The notes under the pieces are model-generated. The model saw nothing but the letters and a program-made list of their open reading frames with translations. It had not been told where the DNA came from and searched no databases. This document shows, piece by piece, positions 26,293-35,052 of a stretch of 64,000 bases of DNA. A program made the translations under genes and the position numbers. Source of the stretch: JBAZWE01 sp041658605. GTDB taxonomy: Bacteria > Actinomycetota > Thermoleophilia > BMS3ABIN01. The DNA lies in NCBI GenBank assembly GCA_041658605.1, contig JBAZZU010000001.1:124001-188000 (forward strand). The letters run 5' to 3'. Position 1 is the first letter of the stretch; every line of letters begins with the position of its first letter.

Positions 26293-26331
26293 GTTCCTGC
26301 CGCCTTTCCCTGCAATTTGTAATTAATGGAA

Positions 26332-26359
26332 CGAAAAAACCGGAGGCGCGGCTCCGGTT
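26332..26359 (-). terminator. Intrinsic terminator in the pyrG leader (probable attenuator)
   Basis: On the minus strand AACCGGAG, loop CCGCGC, CTCCGGTT, then a U-run (TTTTTTCG). It lies about 40 bp before the pyrG start and about 75 bp after the predicted pyrG promoter, so it must act inside the pyrG leader. It would also stop read-through from the ferredoxin gene. Confidence 0.75.
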
Positions 26360-26435
26360 CAAGGAAAAGAATGAATTTTTTCTTCCTGCTCTCAATCAAT
26401 CGCCCTATCAGGTTCGTGCTTATCCCAACTAGGAG

Positions 26436-26464
26436 ATTATATCACCACTACATGCCGCTTGAAA
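26436..26464 (-). promoter_or_regulatory. Promoter for pyrG with extended -10
   Basis: On the minus strand TATAAT (26436-26441) is preceded by TGA, forming TG-n-TATAAT. The -35 (TTTCAA, 26459-26464, 17-bp spacer) is weak. The transcript would start near 26429 (sequence GTTGGGATAAG) and run into the terminator before pyrG. Confidence 0.65.
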
Positions 26465-26499
26465 ACATCCCCGGGAAATTCCCTGAGGCTTCCCTGAAT

Positions 26500-26700
26500 T
26501 CAGTCCTCTTCTTTGTACGTAATGGCGTCTTCAGGGCAGTTCTCGACCGCGGCCTCGATGCAACCTTCCAGTCCTTCAAAATCTTCGACGATCACGTGCG
26601 ATACATTGGCCGCATCGTCGATCTCGAAAACCTCTGGGCAGATCTCCTCGCAATTGCCGCAGGCGACACACTTTTCCTTATCTATCCTGGGAACTTTCAT
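26500..26700 (-). CDS. Single-cluster [4Fe-4S] ferredoxin
   Basis: A 66-residue electron carrier. C-x2-C-x2-C at residues 11-17 (KCVACGNCEEICPEVFEID), plus the distal CP in ENCPEDAI, bind one [4Fe-4S] cluster. Two further cysteines (EEICP and EGCIEAA) match the disulfide pair found in Thermotoga-type monocluster ferredoxins. It is followed by the pyrG promoter and is probably its own transcription unit, divergent from the secreted glucosaminidase-like gene. Confidence 0.9.
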   Translation of the reverse strand: MKVPRIDKEKCVACGNCEEICPEVFEIDDAANVSHVIVEDFEGLEGCIEAAVENCPEDAITYKEED

Positions 26701-26808
26701 GCTGCTTTCTGTCCATAATTCGTTGATTTTATATGCGCGATTGTATCACAGCGATACGCAGTTCCGGCAAACCGGACCGCCCATAAAATACCTTGTGACC
26801 CCGCATGG

Positions 26809-26816
26809 GCCGATAT
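26809..26816 (+). promoter_or_regulatory. GCCGATAT, possible sigma-28-type -10 upstream of the glucosaminidase-like gene
   Basis: A perfect match to the sigma-D -10 consensus 42 bp before the ATG at 26858. The only TAAA upstream (26784-26787) is 21 bases away, beyond the usual 14-16, so the -35 is not satisfactory. Confidence 0.2.
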
Positions 26817-26857
26817 ATCATGTAGGTTGGCGGCAATTCCTCGAGGTGCGATTTCTG

Positions 26858-28798
26858 ATGGGGGCAAAAAACAACATCATGCCCTGCAGGGCTTTCAAAA
26901 AAGGGCTGGCCGGCATCCAGATGCAGATGGTCACTGTGGCCCTGGTATCGGTGTCCGCCATCATGCTGATGATCGCCGGTCCCGCATTGGCGATCACGGC
27001 CGATGAACCGCTTGCCGGCGTTTCAGCCGTAACACCGGCGCAGCTCGAAGGCGAACTCACGTCGGTGAATCCCGGCCATATCCACGGCGACATAGCCCAG
27101 CTGTATGTCATCTGGGGCTACCGTTTCGGCATCAGGGCGGATCTTGCCTTTGCCCAGATGCTCCACGAAACGAGCTTCCTCCGTTATGGAGGCGACGTCG
27201 CGGCATGGCAGAACAATTTTGCCGGTATTGGCGCCACCGGCGGCGGCAACCCCGGCAACTCCTTCGCCACCGCCGAGCTGGGCGTCATCGCCCACTATGC
27301 ACACCTTGCCTGGTATGTATATCCCACACACCAGAACGGCTGGTGCAGCCGCGAATACGACCCCAGGCATTTCGAGCCCGGACACCGCTACGGGGTCTAC
27401 AATCTCAGGGACCTTGGCGGCCGCTGGGCTTCGCCCGGGATCGGCTATGGCGACGCTATAGCCCGCTACGCCACGGAGATCTGGAACTTCAGCGCGCGTG
27501 GCAACTGGCTTGGCAGCTTCAACGAGATGCCCGGGACGCCGGCGGCTGATCTTTCGACAAGTTTCTATTTCCCCTGGTATGACTGCAAGGTTCAGAGCAG
27601 CATGCTCGGTAACTGGATCCTCGTGGCCAACCGCGGTTCCGGAACGGCAACCGTAGAGATCTCCATCGGCTCGACAAAGATGCATGACCCGAACAATCCG
27701 GGAAATGATTTCTTCACTGTTCCCGAAGGCGGAGAGATAACGCCGATATTCCCTCAGAGCATCGGCGGGCCGGTGAAAGTCGTATCGACATCCGGACAGC
27801 TGCTGATGGTCAGCCAGCGCGTCCTTTACAAGGATTCATTCAACGAAGTACTGGGTACTCCGGAGGAAAAGCTTTCCGACTCTTATGATTTCACCTGGTA
27901 CGACTCCAAGCCCGAGGGGGGCATGACCGGCAACTGGATCCTTGTAGCCAACACAGGCTCCATCCCGGCGGATGTCGAGATATGGATCGGAACGACCCTG
28001 ATGGCGCGATACAGCACCGCGACTGGAAACGCCATCGCCCCAGGAATGATCGAAACGCCCAGATTCGACAATATCCGCGGCGGCCCGGTCAAGGTCCGCT
28101 CCACCAACAACCAGCCTCTCATCGCAAGCCAGCGGGTGCTGTACCGTGAGAGTTTCAGCGAAGTCATGGGCGTGCCCACCGATTCACTCGCCAGCGAATA
28201 CCTTTTTACCTGGTATGACTCGATGAGCCCCAGCATGAAAGGTGACTGGGTACTGGTGGCGAACCGCGGCATCATTCCGGCCGATGTCGATATCTTTGCC
28301 GGCGGAATCCTGGTGGCCAGGTACAGCACGGCGAGTGGCAATGCGATCCCCGCCGGTGAGATGGTGACCCCACGGTTTCCAAACCTGATGACCGGACCAG
28401 TGCGGGTCGTTTCGACCAACGGGCAGCCGCTGATGTCTTCCCAGCGGGTTTTGTACCGTGACAGTTTCGAGGAAATACAGGGGATCAAGCCATCGACGCT
28501 GACAGGCGACCAATGGTTCACCTGGTACGATTCCATGCTGGCCAGCTTCATGAGGGGCGACTGGATACTGGTATCCAACCAGGGCACGGGCGAGGCGCGG
28601 GTGGAGATCTACATCGCCGGAGTCAGGATGGAGGACCCGGCCAATACCGGAAATGAATTCTTCACTATACCCGAGGGCGGCATGATAACGCCCCAGTTCA
28701 GCAATACCAAGGGCGGTCCGGTGAGAGTTACCTGTCTGACAGGCCAGCCATTGCTGACGAGCCAGAGGGTTCTTTACAAGGATGGCCTGATCCGCTGA
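26858..28798 (+). CDS. Secreted glucosaminidase-like protein with four C-terminal repeats
   Basis: A 646-residue exported protein. ATG 26858 has AGGTG nine bases upstream; open frame further upstream runs antisense to ferredoxin and is discarded. A signal peptide ends near residue 45 (AGPALA). Residues 75-215 are a glucosaminidase domain (peptidoglycan-cleaving N-acetylglucosaminidase fold) with the probable catalytic Glu104 in FAQMLHETSFLRYGG. From about 219 come four repeats of 104-108 residues, each with [FTP]WYDS, NWILVAN.G, GGPVKV.ST and SQRVLY, likely cell-surface binding or stalk modules; I do not recognise a named family for them. It probably acts on the cell wall. Confidence 0.82.
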   Translation: MGAKNNIMPCRAFKKGLAGIQMQMVTVALVSVSAIMLMIAGPALAITADEPLAGVSAVTPAQLEGELTSVNPGHIHGDIAQLYVIWGYRFGIRADLAFAQMLHETSFLRYGGDVAAWQNNFAGIGATGGGNPGNSFATAELGVIAHYAHLAWYVYPTHQNGWCSREYDPRHFEPGHRYGVYNLRDLGGRWASPGIGYGDAIARYATEIWNFSARGNWLGSFNEMPGTPAADLSTSFYFPWYDCKVQSSMLGNWILVANRGSGTATVEISIGSTKMHDPNNPGNDFFTVPEGGEITPIFPQSIGGPVKVVSTSGQLLMVSQRVLYKDSFNEVLGTPEEKLSDSYDFTWYDSKPEGGMTGNWILVANTGSIPADVEIWIGTTLMARYSTATGNAIAPGMIETPRFDNIRGGPVKVRSTNNQPLIASQRVLYRESFSEVMGVPTDSLASEYLFTWYDSMSPSMKGDWVLVANRGIIPADVDIFAGGILVARYSTASGNAIPAGEMVTPRFPNLMTGPVRVVSTNGQPLMSSQRVLYRDSFEEIQGIKPSTLTGDQWFTWYDSMLASFMRGDWILVSNQGTGEARVEIYIAGVRMEDPANTGNEFFTIPEGGMITPQFSNTKGGPVRVTCLTGQPLLTSQRVLYKDGLIR

Positions 28799-28823
28799 CA
28801 GGCGGCCGCTTTCCTGCTTAACT

Positions 28824-29744
28824 TCAGTCGGCCACCGCAGTGACTTTCTTCCCGGGCTCTATATGGATGATGGTGTCGGTTCCCTCGCCGAATTCATCCT
28901 TCAGCTTTCTTTCGACCTTAGAAGCTATGCTGTGCGAGTCTTTCGTCGACAACTCCGGGTCGACGATAAGATGCAGGTCGATCCAGTAACCGGCTTCGCT
29001 GCCGCGGCTTCGGATCTTGTGGCAACCCTGGATGCTGTCTGTATCCAGGCTCATGCAGACCTGCTCAATTTTTCCGGGATCGAGCATGGCGCGGTCGAGC
29101 AGCACCACCGAAGCATCTCTCATTATCCTGAAAGCCGCATAGGCGATGACCAGGGCGATGAAACCGCCGGTGATGGCGTCGACCTCAGGACGCCCCTTAC
29201 TTACGGCTATCAGGCTGGCGACAACCGATATCGATACGAACACGTCACTCAATGTGTGCTTTGAGTCAGCGACCAGGAAGATGCTGTTGAGCTTTCTGCC
29301 CTGATATCGTTCGTAAATGCTCACCGATATGTTGATAACGATCGTCACGCCCATCATCGCAAAAGCGAGTCCGGACACTTCCGGTCCGATGCTGCCCGGT
29401 GCGGTGAGCCTCCCGTAAACGCTTTCCCCGATCTGCACGGCGGTTAGCAGCAGCAGTATGACGATGCCGATACTGGCGAATGTCTCGAACTTGGAGTGTC
29501 CGTACGAATGGGATTCATCATCGGGCCGTGAAGCCAGACCAATACCGATCAGCCCGATCACGTTCGAGGAGCCGTCCATGAGGGAATGAAAAGCATCGGC
29601 GACCATGCCGATCGAATGGGACCGCCACCCGACGATTCCTTTTCCCAGCGATACGGCGACATTGGCGAAAAGTACATAGAGAAGAACCATGCGGATGCTT
29701 TGATAACGGCGGGCGCTTTCAGTCTTTATTGCCTGAGTCTGCAA
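28824..29744 (-). CDS. Cation diffusion facilitator (CDF) transporter
   Basis: Divalent-metal/proton antiporter, 306 residues. Six membrane helices; the metal-site motifs are VADAFHSLMDG in helix 2 (H-x3-D) and ADSKHTLSDVFVS in helix 5 (H-x3-D). A C-terminal cytoplasmic dimerisation domain follows (LDTDSIQGCHKIRSRGSEAG...HIEPGKK). Metal specificity cannot be read off; H/D pairs suit zinc, manganese or iron. The gene ends 25 bp from the converging glucosaminidase-like gene. Confidence 0.9.
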   Translation of the reverse strand: MQTQAIKTESARRYQSIRMVLLYVLFANVAVSLGKGIVGWRSHSIGMVADAFHSLMDGSSNVIGLIGIGLASRPDDESHSYGHSKFETFASIGIVILLLLTAVQIGESVYGRLTAPGSIGPEVSGLAFAMMGVTIVINISVSIYERYQGRKLNSIFLVADSKHTLSDVFVSISVVASLIAVSKGRPEVDAITGGFIALVIAYAAFRIMRDASVVLLDRAMLDPGKIEQVCMSLDTDSIQGCHKIRSRGSEAGYWIDLHLIVDPELSTKDSHSIASKVERKLKDEFGEGTDTIIHIEPGKKVTAVAD

Positions 29745-29996
29745 TCATCCCCCTAAATTCTTCTTCATTACCTGGTTCGAATGTTACTCATCCCATACCC
29801 TGCCTGACTGGAAAGAACCAGACTGAGCGGGATGAGAAGTTTCCGCTGCAACGATTGTCGAAGACCTAAAGTGGAAGCGGAAACTTCTCATCCCGCTCCC
29901 GCACAGACATCTCTATAAGTCTCTGACAATTATCATGTTCCATGACATTCCATCCAGAATTATGCTATTTGTGGTCCGTTCTTCAGTAAATGCCGG
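29745..29996. other. Intergenic region with hairpin element C
   Basis: Holds hairpin element C (29825-29898). A sequence at 29942-29971 (ATGACATTCC...ATTATGC) resembles one at 35991-36020. No gene seen. Confidence 0.6.
29825..29898. repeat. Long hairpin element C (intergenic family)
   Basis: 23-nt arms at 29825-29847 and 29876-29898 are perfectly complementary (left arm begins GAGCGGGATGAGAAGTTT). The 28-nt core reads AACGATTGTCGAAGACCTAA then AGTGG. Confidence 0.88.
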
Positions 29997-30974
29997 TCAA
30001 TTCGCATCCACGGCATTATTTTCAACGCTTTCCCCGGCACGCCCGCCGGTTATCAGGCCGTAAATTGACAGGCCGATCAATCCAAGCAATATCGCGAACC
30101 AGAAGGTGGCAAGCCGGATGAGTAGCGTTCCGGCAACAGCGATATCTTTTTCATAGCCATTCGTTACAAGAAGCCCCGTCATGCTTCCCTCGGCGACACC
30201 CAGGCCGCCCGGTATCATCGCGAGCGCTCCCGCCAGCGAGGAAATCACAAAAATAAACATCACCAGTGGCAGGGCTATGTCCATGCCGAGCCCGCGCAGG
30301 CATACATATGCGGCCAGGCACTCGAAGAACCAGCCGATGGTGCTGAGGATAACAGTCGGAACCAGATGCCTGGTTTTGAGCAGGACATATGCCGATTCGT
30401 AGAATGCTTCGAAATGGTGCGCAAAACGCCCTATCAACGGCAGGCGTTCGGCGAGATGTAGCAATCTGAAACAGAGACTGCGTATCTGCATGATCGTGAT
30501 GAAAAGGGCGATGAGCACGATGGTTATCGCCATCACCTCGCGCCCGAAGCCGTATGCCAGAGTGCCGGCGCTGCCGAGGATGATGACACCGATGACATCA
30601 GTCGCCCGCTCGGCGACGATCACCGGCGATGAACGGCTGACGGGAACATCGTGGTAGTCCTTGAGCAGGAAGGATTTCATGACCTCCCCCATCTTCGCCG
30701 GCGAGATGGTCATCGTAAGCCCGGAGATGAAAATGACGAAACTCTGCACTGCCGGAATATGGATATCGAGCACCCTGATCAGATATTCCCACTTGATGAA
30801 ACGAATCAGATAGTTGACAAAAACAAGTCCCAGCGCAATTGGAAAGTACTGCCAGGAAAAGCTTCTGAAAGCTTCCGCCAGATTGTCAAAATCCGCATAA
30901 AGCCCCATCACAAAATAGAGGCCGACCGCGAAAGCCAGCCCTATGATCAGATTGCGTTTGAGTTTTTTCATCAT
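29997..30974 (-). CDS. UPF0104 / lysylphosphatidylglycerol synthetase-type membrane protein
   Basis: A 325-residue polytopic protein with about eight membrane helices, of the PF03706 family (the flippase-like domain of MprF). Visible family features are NYLIRFIKWEYLIR, the cytoplasmic loop TISPAKMGEVMKSFLLKD, and MIPGGLGVAEGSMTGLL. It lacks the soluble aminoacyl-transferase domain, so it is a stand-alone lipid-flipping or lipid-binding type. The exact substrate is unknown. It is flanked on both sides by long hairpin elements (C and D). Confidence 0.85.
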   Translation of the reverse strand: MMKKLKRNLIIGLAFAVGLYFVMGLYADFDNLAEAFRSFSWQYFPIALGLVFVNYLIRFIKWEYLIRVLDIHIPAVQSFVIFISGLTMTISPAKMGEVMKSFLLKDYHDVPVSRSSPVIVAERATDVIGVIILGSAGTLAYGFGREVMAITIVLIALFITIMQIRSLCFRLLHLAERLPLIGRFAHHFEAFYESAYVLLKTRHLVPTVILSTIGWFFECLAAYVCLRGLGMDIALPLVMFIFVISSLAGALAMIPGGLGVAEGSMTGLLVTNGYEKDIAVAGTLLIRLATFWFAILLGLIGLSIYGLITGGRAGESVENNAVDAN

Positions 30975-31240
30975 ATATTTATTCTAATGAGTTACTGGCG
31001 CGCGCGATACTCCCTCATGGCGGGCTCCATGCGCTCCTGGACCTTTGTGACGATCCGGCGACTACGCGCACCAATCCCTGCAGGGACTTTCACACCCGTG
31101 TAGCATTGCTAATTGATCGTCATTGAGCGGGATGGGGAGTTCCCGCTATAACGATTGTCGAAGACCCAAGTGAAAGCGGAGACTCCCCATCCCGCTCCCC
31201 ACAAACGCCGAATTTAGACTGCCGACACCGACAACCATGC
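30975..31240. other. Intergenic region with hairpin element D
   Basis: Holds hairpin element D (31125-31197). On the minus strand at about 30982-31083 a 33-codon open frame without a ribosome-binding site encodes VKVPAGIGARSRRIVTKVQ; this may be a gene remnant. Confidence 0.5.
31125..31197. repeat. Long hairpin element D (intergenic family)
   Basis: 23-nt arms at 31125-31147 and 31175-31197 pair at 21 of 23 positions (left arm begins GAGCGGGATGGGGAGTTC). The core reads AACGATTGTCGAAGACCC then AAGTG. It lies 44 bp past the DUF362 gene. Confidence 0.88.
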
Positions 31241-32452
31241 CTATTTCCCGTGCGCCATCCGCGCCACCCTGTGCACAGCGCTCATCCCCAGCAGCGCCCC
31301 CGCAGCCGCTACAGCCAGGAACGTCCCCCGACCCTTGCCCTGTCGCTCGAGCTCAGCCCCCTCGGGCAGGTATTCCTGCAACAGCTGCCCCCATTCGGTC
31401 TCAGCAACCTGGCTGACCCGGGGCCAGCCGACAAATGGATACCAGTAGTAATCATGGTAGAACTTAGATGCCATGTACGACCATGGCACGATCGGGCTGC
31501 GCAGCAGCGCGTTTTCAAGCGGCTTGAGGGGGCCATGATAGATCGCCTTCTGCCCCCTGCTGGCGAAAGTGTCCTGCTTGCCGTGGAAATGGAAGTTGAC
31601 CTCCTCGATGTCCTCGCCTACGATCTCCATCTCGTCGAGAACGCCGCAGCCCAGGCCACGCTCATGCGCCAGGCGTATGTACTTAAGGTCCATCGGATCG
31701 AAGCCCATCATATGCGCGGCAACCGCGTCGATGGCCACCTGGTCGTCGCTGGCCAGGATATAGTCCTTGATGAAGGGCACCATGGCCCGGGGTCCGGGGC
31801 CGTCTCCGCATATAGTGCCATCCATCACCGCGAAGATACCGCTATGGATCTCCTTCTGGATAGCCAGCAGATCTACTAGCGTCTCATGGATGACACTGTG
31901 GGTCCAGTGCCTGTGGTCATGCAGGAGACCGCCGAAAGCGTTTTTCATGGCGCCGGTCGTACCCGTGAAAACATGTGTCTTCACGGTCGGCATCTGAATG
32001 ATGTTTGTATCGAAGAAGATATCCGGTATATGGATGCCGTCATGCTCGTATACCTTGTCGAGCACCAGCATCTCCGCCTTGGGCTCATATCGCACCCACT
32101 TTACCGGTGGCTCGTACAGGCGCGTGAAATCCAGGCCGTAACGCCCGGCGACATCCGCGTGGCCGTTGTTTATCTCGCCCACCCGGTCATCGACCACGAC
32201 GGTGCGGTTCTGGGTAAGATAGAGCGAGTCCTTGTCGTAACCGTCCTCCAGCAGGGTCTTCACGACCCCCTCCAGCTGCCATGGGGCCGTCGAGCAGGCC
32301 GGATACCAGACATGCCAGGATATGTTTATCTTTACATGTGTTTTCTTGTCCTGCGGCAGATGATCGCTGTAGCCCACCGAACGCATGAGCTTCCCGTAAT
32401 CATCGACCACCGTCCCCGGATTCGTCTTTAAAACCGCAACTTTGGATTTCAT
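31241..32452 (-). CDS. DUF362 domain protein
   Basis: A 403-residue protein with the DUF362 pattern: THVKINISWHVWYPACSTAP near the N-terminus, PTVKTHVFTGTTGAMKNAFGG (core KTHVFTGTTGAMKN), and IAVMDGTI-type segment GIFAVMDGTICGDGPGPRA with LASDDQVAIDAVAAHMMG. A single hydrophobic stretch near the C-terminus (TFLAVAAAGALLGMSAVH) could anchor it. No ferredoxin-like cysteine motif is present, unlike some relatives. The biochemical role is unknown. It sits 16 bp downstream of the UbiA-type gene, so the two may be co-transcribed. Confidence 0.8.
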   Translation of the reverse strand: MKSKVAVLKTNPGTVVDDYGKLMRSVGYSDHLPQDKKTHVKINISWHVWYPACSTAPWQLEGVVKTLLEDGYDKDSLYLTQNRTVVVDDRVGEINNGHADVAGRYGLDFTRLYEPPVKWVRYEPKAEMLVLDKVYEHDGIHIPDIFFDTNIIQMPTVKTHVFTGTTGAMKNAFGGLLHDHRHWTHSVIHETLVDLLAIQKEIHSGIFAVMDGTICGDGPGPRAMVPFIKDYILASDDQVAIDAVAAHMMGFDPMDLKYIRLAHERGLGCGVLDEMEIVGEDIEEVNFHFHGKQDTFASRGQKAIYHGPLKPLENALLRSPIVPWSYMASKFYHDYYWYPFVGWPRVSQVAETEWGQLLQEYLPEGAELERQGKGRGTFLAVAAAGALLGMSAVHRVARMAHGK

Positions 32453-32468
32453 CTTCTTAAGTCACTCC

Positions 32469-33332
32469 TTACTTTTCCAGCCATTGTAATATTGCCGCAG
32501 CGCTTGCGACCCAGAGCAGGATGTCGATGAGCAGCGGCTTGTCCGTAAGCAGGATCTGCTCCGGCGAGCCGCCCTTTAGGTGTTTATGCACAAGGTAAAG
32601 ATAGCGGAAGATGCCATAGAGAACAAAGGGGATGGTCATCATCATCCCCCGTGATTGATCGAATGCTGTAAACGTATAAAGGGCGTATGAAACCAGTGTG
32701 GCCGAGGCTGTGACTCCTGTCATCTGGTCGACGAGCGCGATGCTGTAATGCTCAAGATTACGCCGGTGACTGGAGGCCTCATCCTCCAGCAGTACCAGTT
32801 CGGCGCGCCGTTTTGCCAGAGCCAGGAAAAGGGCGAGCAACATGGTGCATATCAGCAGCCAGGCGGAAATGGACACATGGATGACTACGGCGCCGGCAGT
32901 CGCGCGCAGGACAAACCCCAGTGAGATCACCAGCACGTCGATTATTACCAGGTGTTTGAGCACCAGGGCGTATGCGACCTGCAAAACGAGGTAGGCTGCA
33001 AGGAACAATGGCAGATATGGATCAACGAAGTAACCTGCCGCCATCGCCACTATAACCAGGATCGCGGCGACCATTCCCGCCCTGCCAATCTCCAGGCTGC
33101 CGCTGGCAATCGGCCTCGATTTCTTGATCGGATGAATCCGATCCTTCTCACGATCGAGGATATCGTTGAGGATATATCCTGCTCCGACCACAGCACAGAA
33201 AGCGATAAAAGTAGCCCAGACTTTTCCCTGCATGGACAAGTTAAAAATATTGCGCGAGAAAATAAGCCCGGCGAACACCACAAGGTTTTTCGTCCATTGC
33301 CTGGGCCGCAGCGATGTGATTATCACGCCCAT
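32469..33332 (-). CDS. UbiA-family prenyltransferase, decaprenyl-phosphate phosphoribosyltransferase-like
   Basis: A 287-residue polytopic UbiA-superfamily enzyme. SLRPRQWTKNLVVFAGLIFS and the Asp-rich motif NDILDREKDRIHPIKKSRPI match DPPR synthases (Rv3806c type), which transfer phosphoribose to decaprenyl phosphate for arabinan precursor formation; the second Asp motif is less conserved. DprE1/DprE2 partners are not in the window, so substrate assignment is tentative. Its ATG directly follows the recN stop with no gap, implying coupled translation. Confidence 0.8.
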   Translation of the reverse strand: MGVIITSLRPRQWTKNLVVFAGLIFSRNIFNLSMQGKVWATFIAFCAVVGAGYILNDILDREKDRIHPIKKSRPIASGSLEIGRAGMVAAILVIVAMAAGYFVDPYLPLFLAAYLVLQVAYALVLKHLVIIDVLVISLGFVLRATAGAVVIHVSISAWLLICTMLLALFLALAKRRAELVLLEDEASSHRRNLEHYSIALVDQMTGVTASATLVSYALYTFTAFDQSRGMMMTIPFVLYGIFRYLYLVHKHLKGGSPEQILLTDKPLLIDILLWVASAAAILQWLEK

Positions 33333-35039
33333 CTATTTCGCCTTCGCGGCTTTTTTGCGCAGGCTTGCTACATGGTCGCGCGCGCCTGGGTCCCCGGGTT
33401 TTGAGCCCATCATGCGGCAGAGCTCATCGACTATCTGTTCATCGCCTTCGAGGCGGGTGACTCCGGTTATCGTCTCTCCGTCATCGACGCTTTTGCTCAC
33501 GGAGAAATGCGCGTCGGCGAAACCGGCTATCTGGGGAAGATGGGTTATGCAGATTGTCTGGGAATTGCCTGACAGGCTTTTCAGCTTGGCGCCGACCGCC
33601 GCGCCAGTTTCGCCTCCGATACCAGCATCGATCTCATCAAAAACCAGTGTTGCCGATTCACGCGATGATGAAACCGCGCTCTTTATGGCCAGCATGATTC
33701 TCGAGAGCTCGCCGCCGGATGCCGTCTCCCTGAGCGGTGATGGAGGCATGCCGGGGTTGAGGCGGACCAGGAACTCCGCGGAATCCGCGCCGCCGCGGCC
33801 GAGCGCGGAAGCGTTTATCTCATCATCACCCTCATTTCGTGATAATCGTATTTCAAAACCACAATCCTGGAACGCCAGATCACGCAGGTGTAGACCCGCT
33901 TCCTCCTCGAGGCGTGAAGCCGCTTCCGTGCGCAAATCCCTCATCCGCGAAGCAAGCTCGAGCATCTCCGATTCGATTCCGGCAAGCTCGAGGTCCAGCG
34001 CCGGGCCACCCTCGATGACAGAGTTCAATAATTCAAGCTTTTCTCCCGCCTCTGACGCGTACGCGAGAATATCCTCGACAGACTGCCCGTACTTGCGCTT
34101 GAGCTGACTGATCAGATCCAGACGCTCTTCCGCCTCCGCCAGACGGGCGGGGTCGCTCTGCACGGACTCGCTGTAATCGCGCGCGCCCCTGCCTGTCTCT
34201 TCCAGCTCGTAAAAACTTTTTCGCAGCCGTTCGGTCAAATCGTCGAAATCACGGTCGATGCCAGTGGTATCCTCCAGCCGCGCCAGGACTTGTGACAGGG
34301 CGTCCATCAGGCCTGCACCCTCAGAATCGCCGGAAAGGACGGCGGCAAGCTCTGCGGTCGCTTCCCTCAACTCCCGGGAACGCAGCAGCCGCTGTCTCTC
34401 CGCCTCCAGCTCCACGTCTTCGCCCGGCAACAAGCCTGCCATCTCGACTTCGGCGAGCTGGAACTTTAGCAGTTCTGCTTCACGCTCGCGCTCCTCGGAG
34501 CCGTGCCTCTGATTATTCAGGATTTCCTGAAGGACCGAACGCCTGTCATAAAGAATCTGAAACTCGTCGCGCAGATCCGCGAGTCGAGGTCCGGCATAAT
34601 CGTCGAGGATGTCGAGCTGACGCGATGCCAGCATCAGGCGGCGCTGTTCGTGTTGCGCCGAGAAGGCAAGCAGCCTTCCTGTAACCTGCTCAAGCACTGC
34701 GAGAGTCGTAGCGCGTCCGCCAAGGAATGCACGGCTGCGCCCGTCCCTGGAAATACGCCGCCGTACGATAAGGTCTTCCTCCGCCGGGATGTCGAATTCT
34801 CCGGCAATATCGCCAAACAGTCCGTCCGGCACATTGAACACGGCTTCCACGGTGGCTTCATCTGCGCCCGGCCTTATCAATCCACTGTCGGCGCGGGTCC
34901 CGAGCAGAAGTGAGATAGCGTGCGCGAGTATCGTCTTGCCTGCGCCAGTCTCGCCTGTGATCACATTGAGGCCGGGCTTAAGTTTAAGTTCAGCCCTTGG
35001 GATGACGGCCAGATTTTCGATGTATAGCTCGGACAGCAC
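33333..35039 (-). CDS. recN: DNA repair protein RecN
   Basis: An SMC-like ATPase for double-strand-break repair, 568 residues. Walker A GETGAGKTILAHA is at about residues 30-40, with flanking coiled coils (LREATAELAAVL... and LAEAEERLDLISQLK). The ABC signature SGGELSRIMLAI and Walker B TLVFDEIDAGIGG are in the C-terminal half, followed by ITHLPQIAGFAD. Gene order tlyA-nadK-recN is widely conserved in Gram-positives. Confidence 0.96.
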   Translation of the reverse strand: MLSELYIENLAVIPRAELKLKPGLNVITGETGAGKTILAHAISLLLGTRADSGLIRPGADEATVEAVFNVPDGLFGDIAGEFDIPAEEDLIVRRRISRDGRSRAFLGGRATTLAVLEQVTGRLLAFSAQHEQRRLMLASRQLDILDDYAGPRLADLRDEFQILYDRRSVLQEILNNQRHGSEEREREAELLKFQLAEVEMAGLLPGEDVELEAERQRLLRSRELREATAELAAVLSGDSEGAGLMDALSQVLARLEDTTGIDRDFDDLTERLRKSFYELEETGRGARDYSESVQSDPARLAEAEERLDLISQLKRKYGQSVEDILAYASEAGEKLELLNSVIEGGPALDLELAGIESEMLELASRMRDLRTEAASRLEEEAGLHLRDLAFQDCGFEIRLSRNEGDDEINASALGRGGADSAEFLVRLNPGMPPSPLRETASGGELSRIMLAIKSAVSSSRESATLVFDEIDAGIGGETGAAVGAKLKSLSGNSQTICITHLPQIAGFADAHFSVSKSVDDGETITGVTRLEGDEQIVDELCRMMGSKPGDPGARDHVASLRKKAAKAK

Positions 35040-35052
35040 TCTCAGCTTCCCG

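Noticed and set aside
26513..26857. Upstream extension of the glucosaminidase-like gene's frame
   Set aside because: It runs antisense through the ferredoxin gene, has no signal peptide at its start, and a good Shine-Dalgarno supports ATG 26858.
30982..31083. 33-codon minus-strand frame (VKVPAGIGARSRR...)
   Set aside because: No ribosome-binding site, an immediate upstream stop and no recognisable family; mentioned only as a possible remnant.
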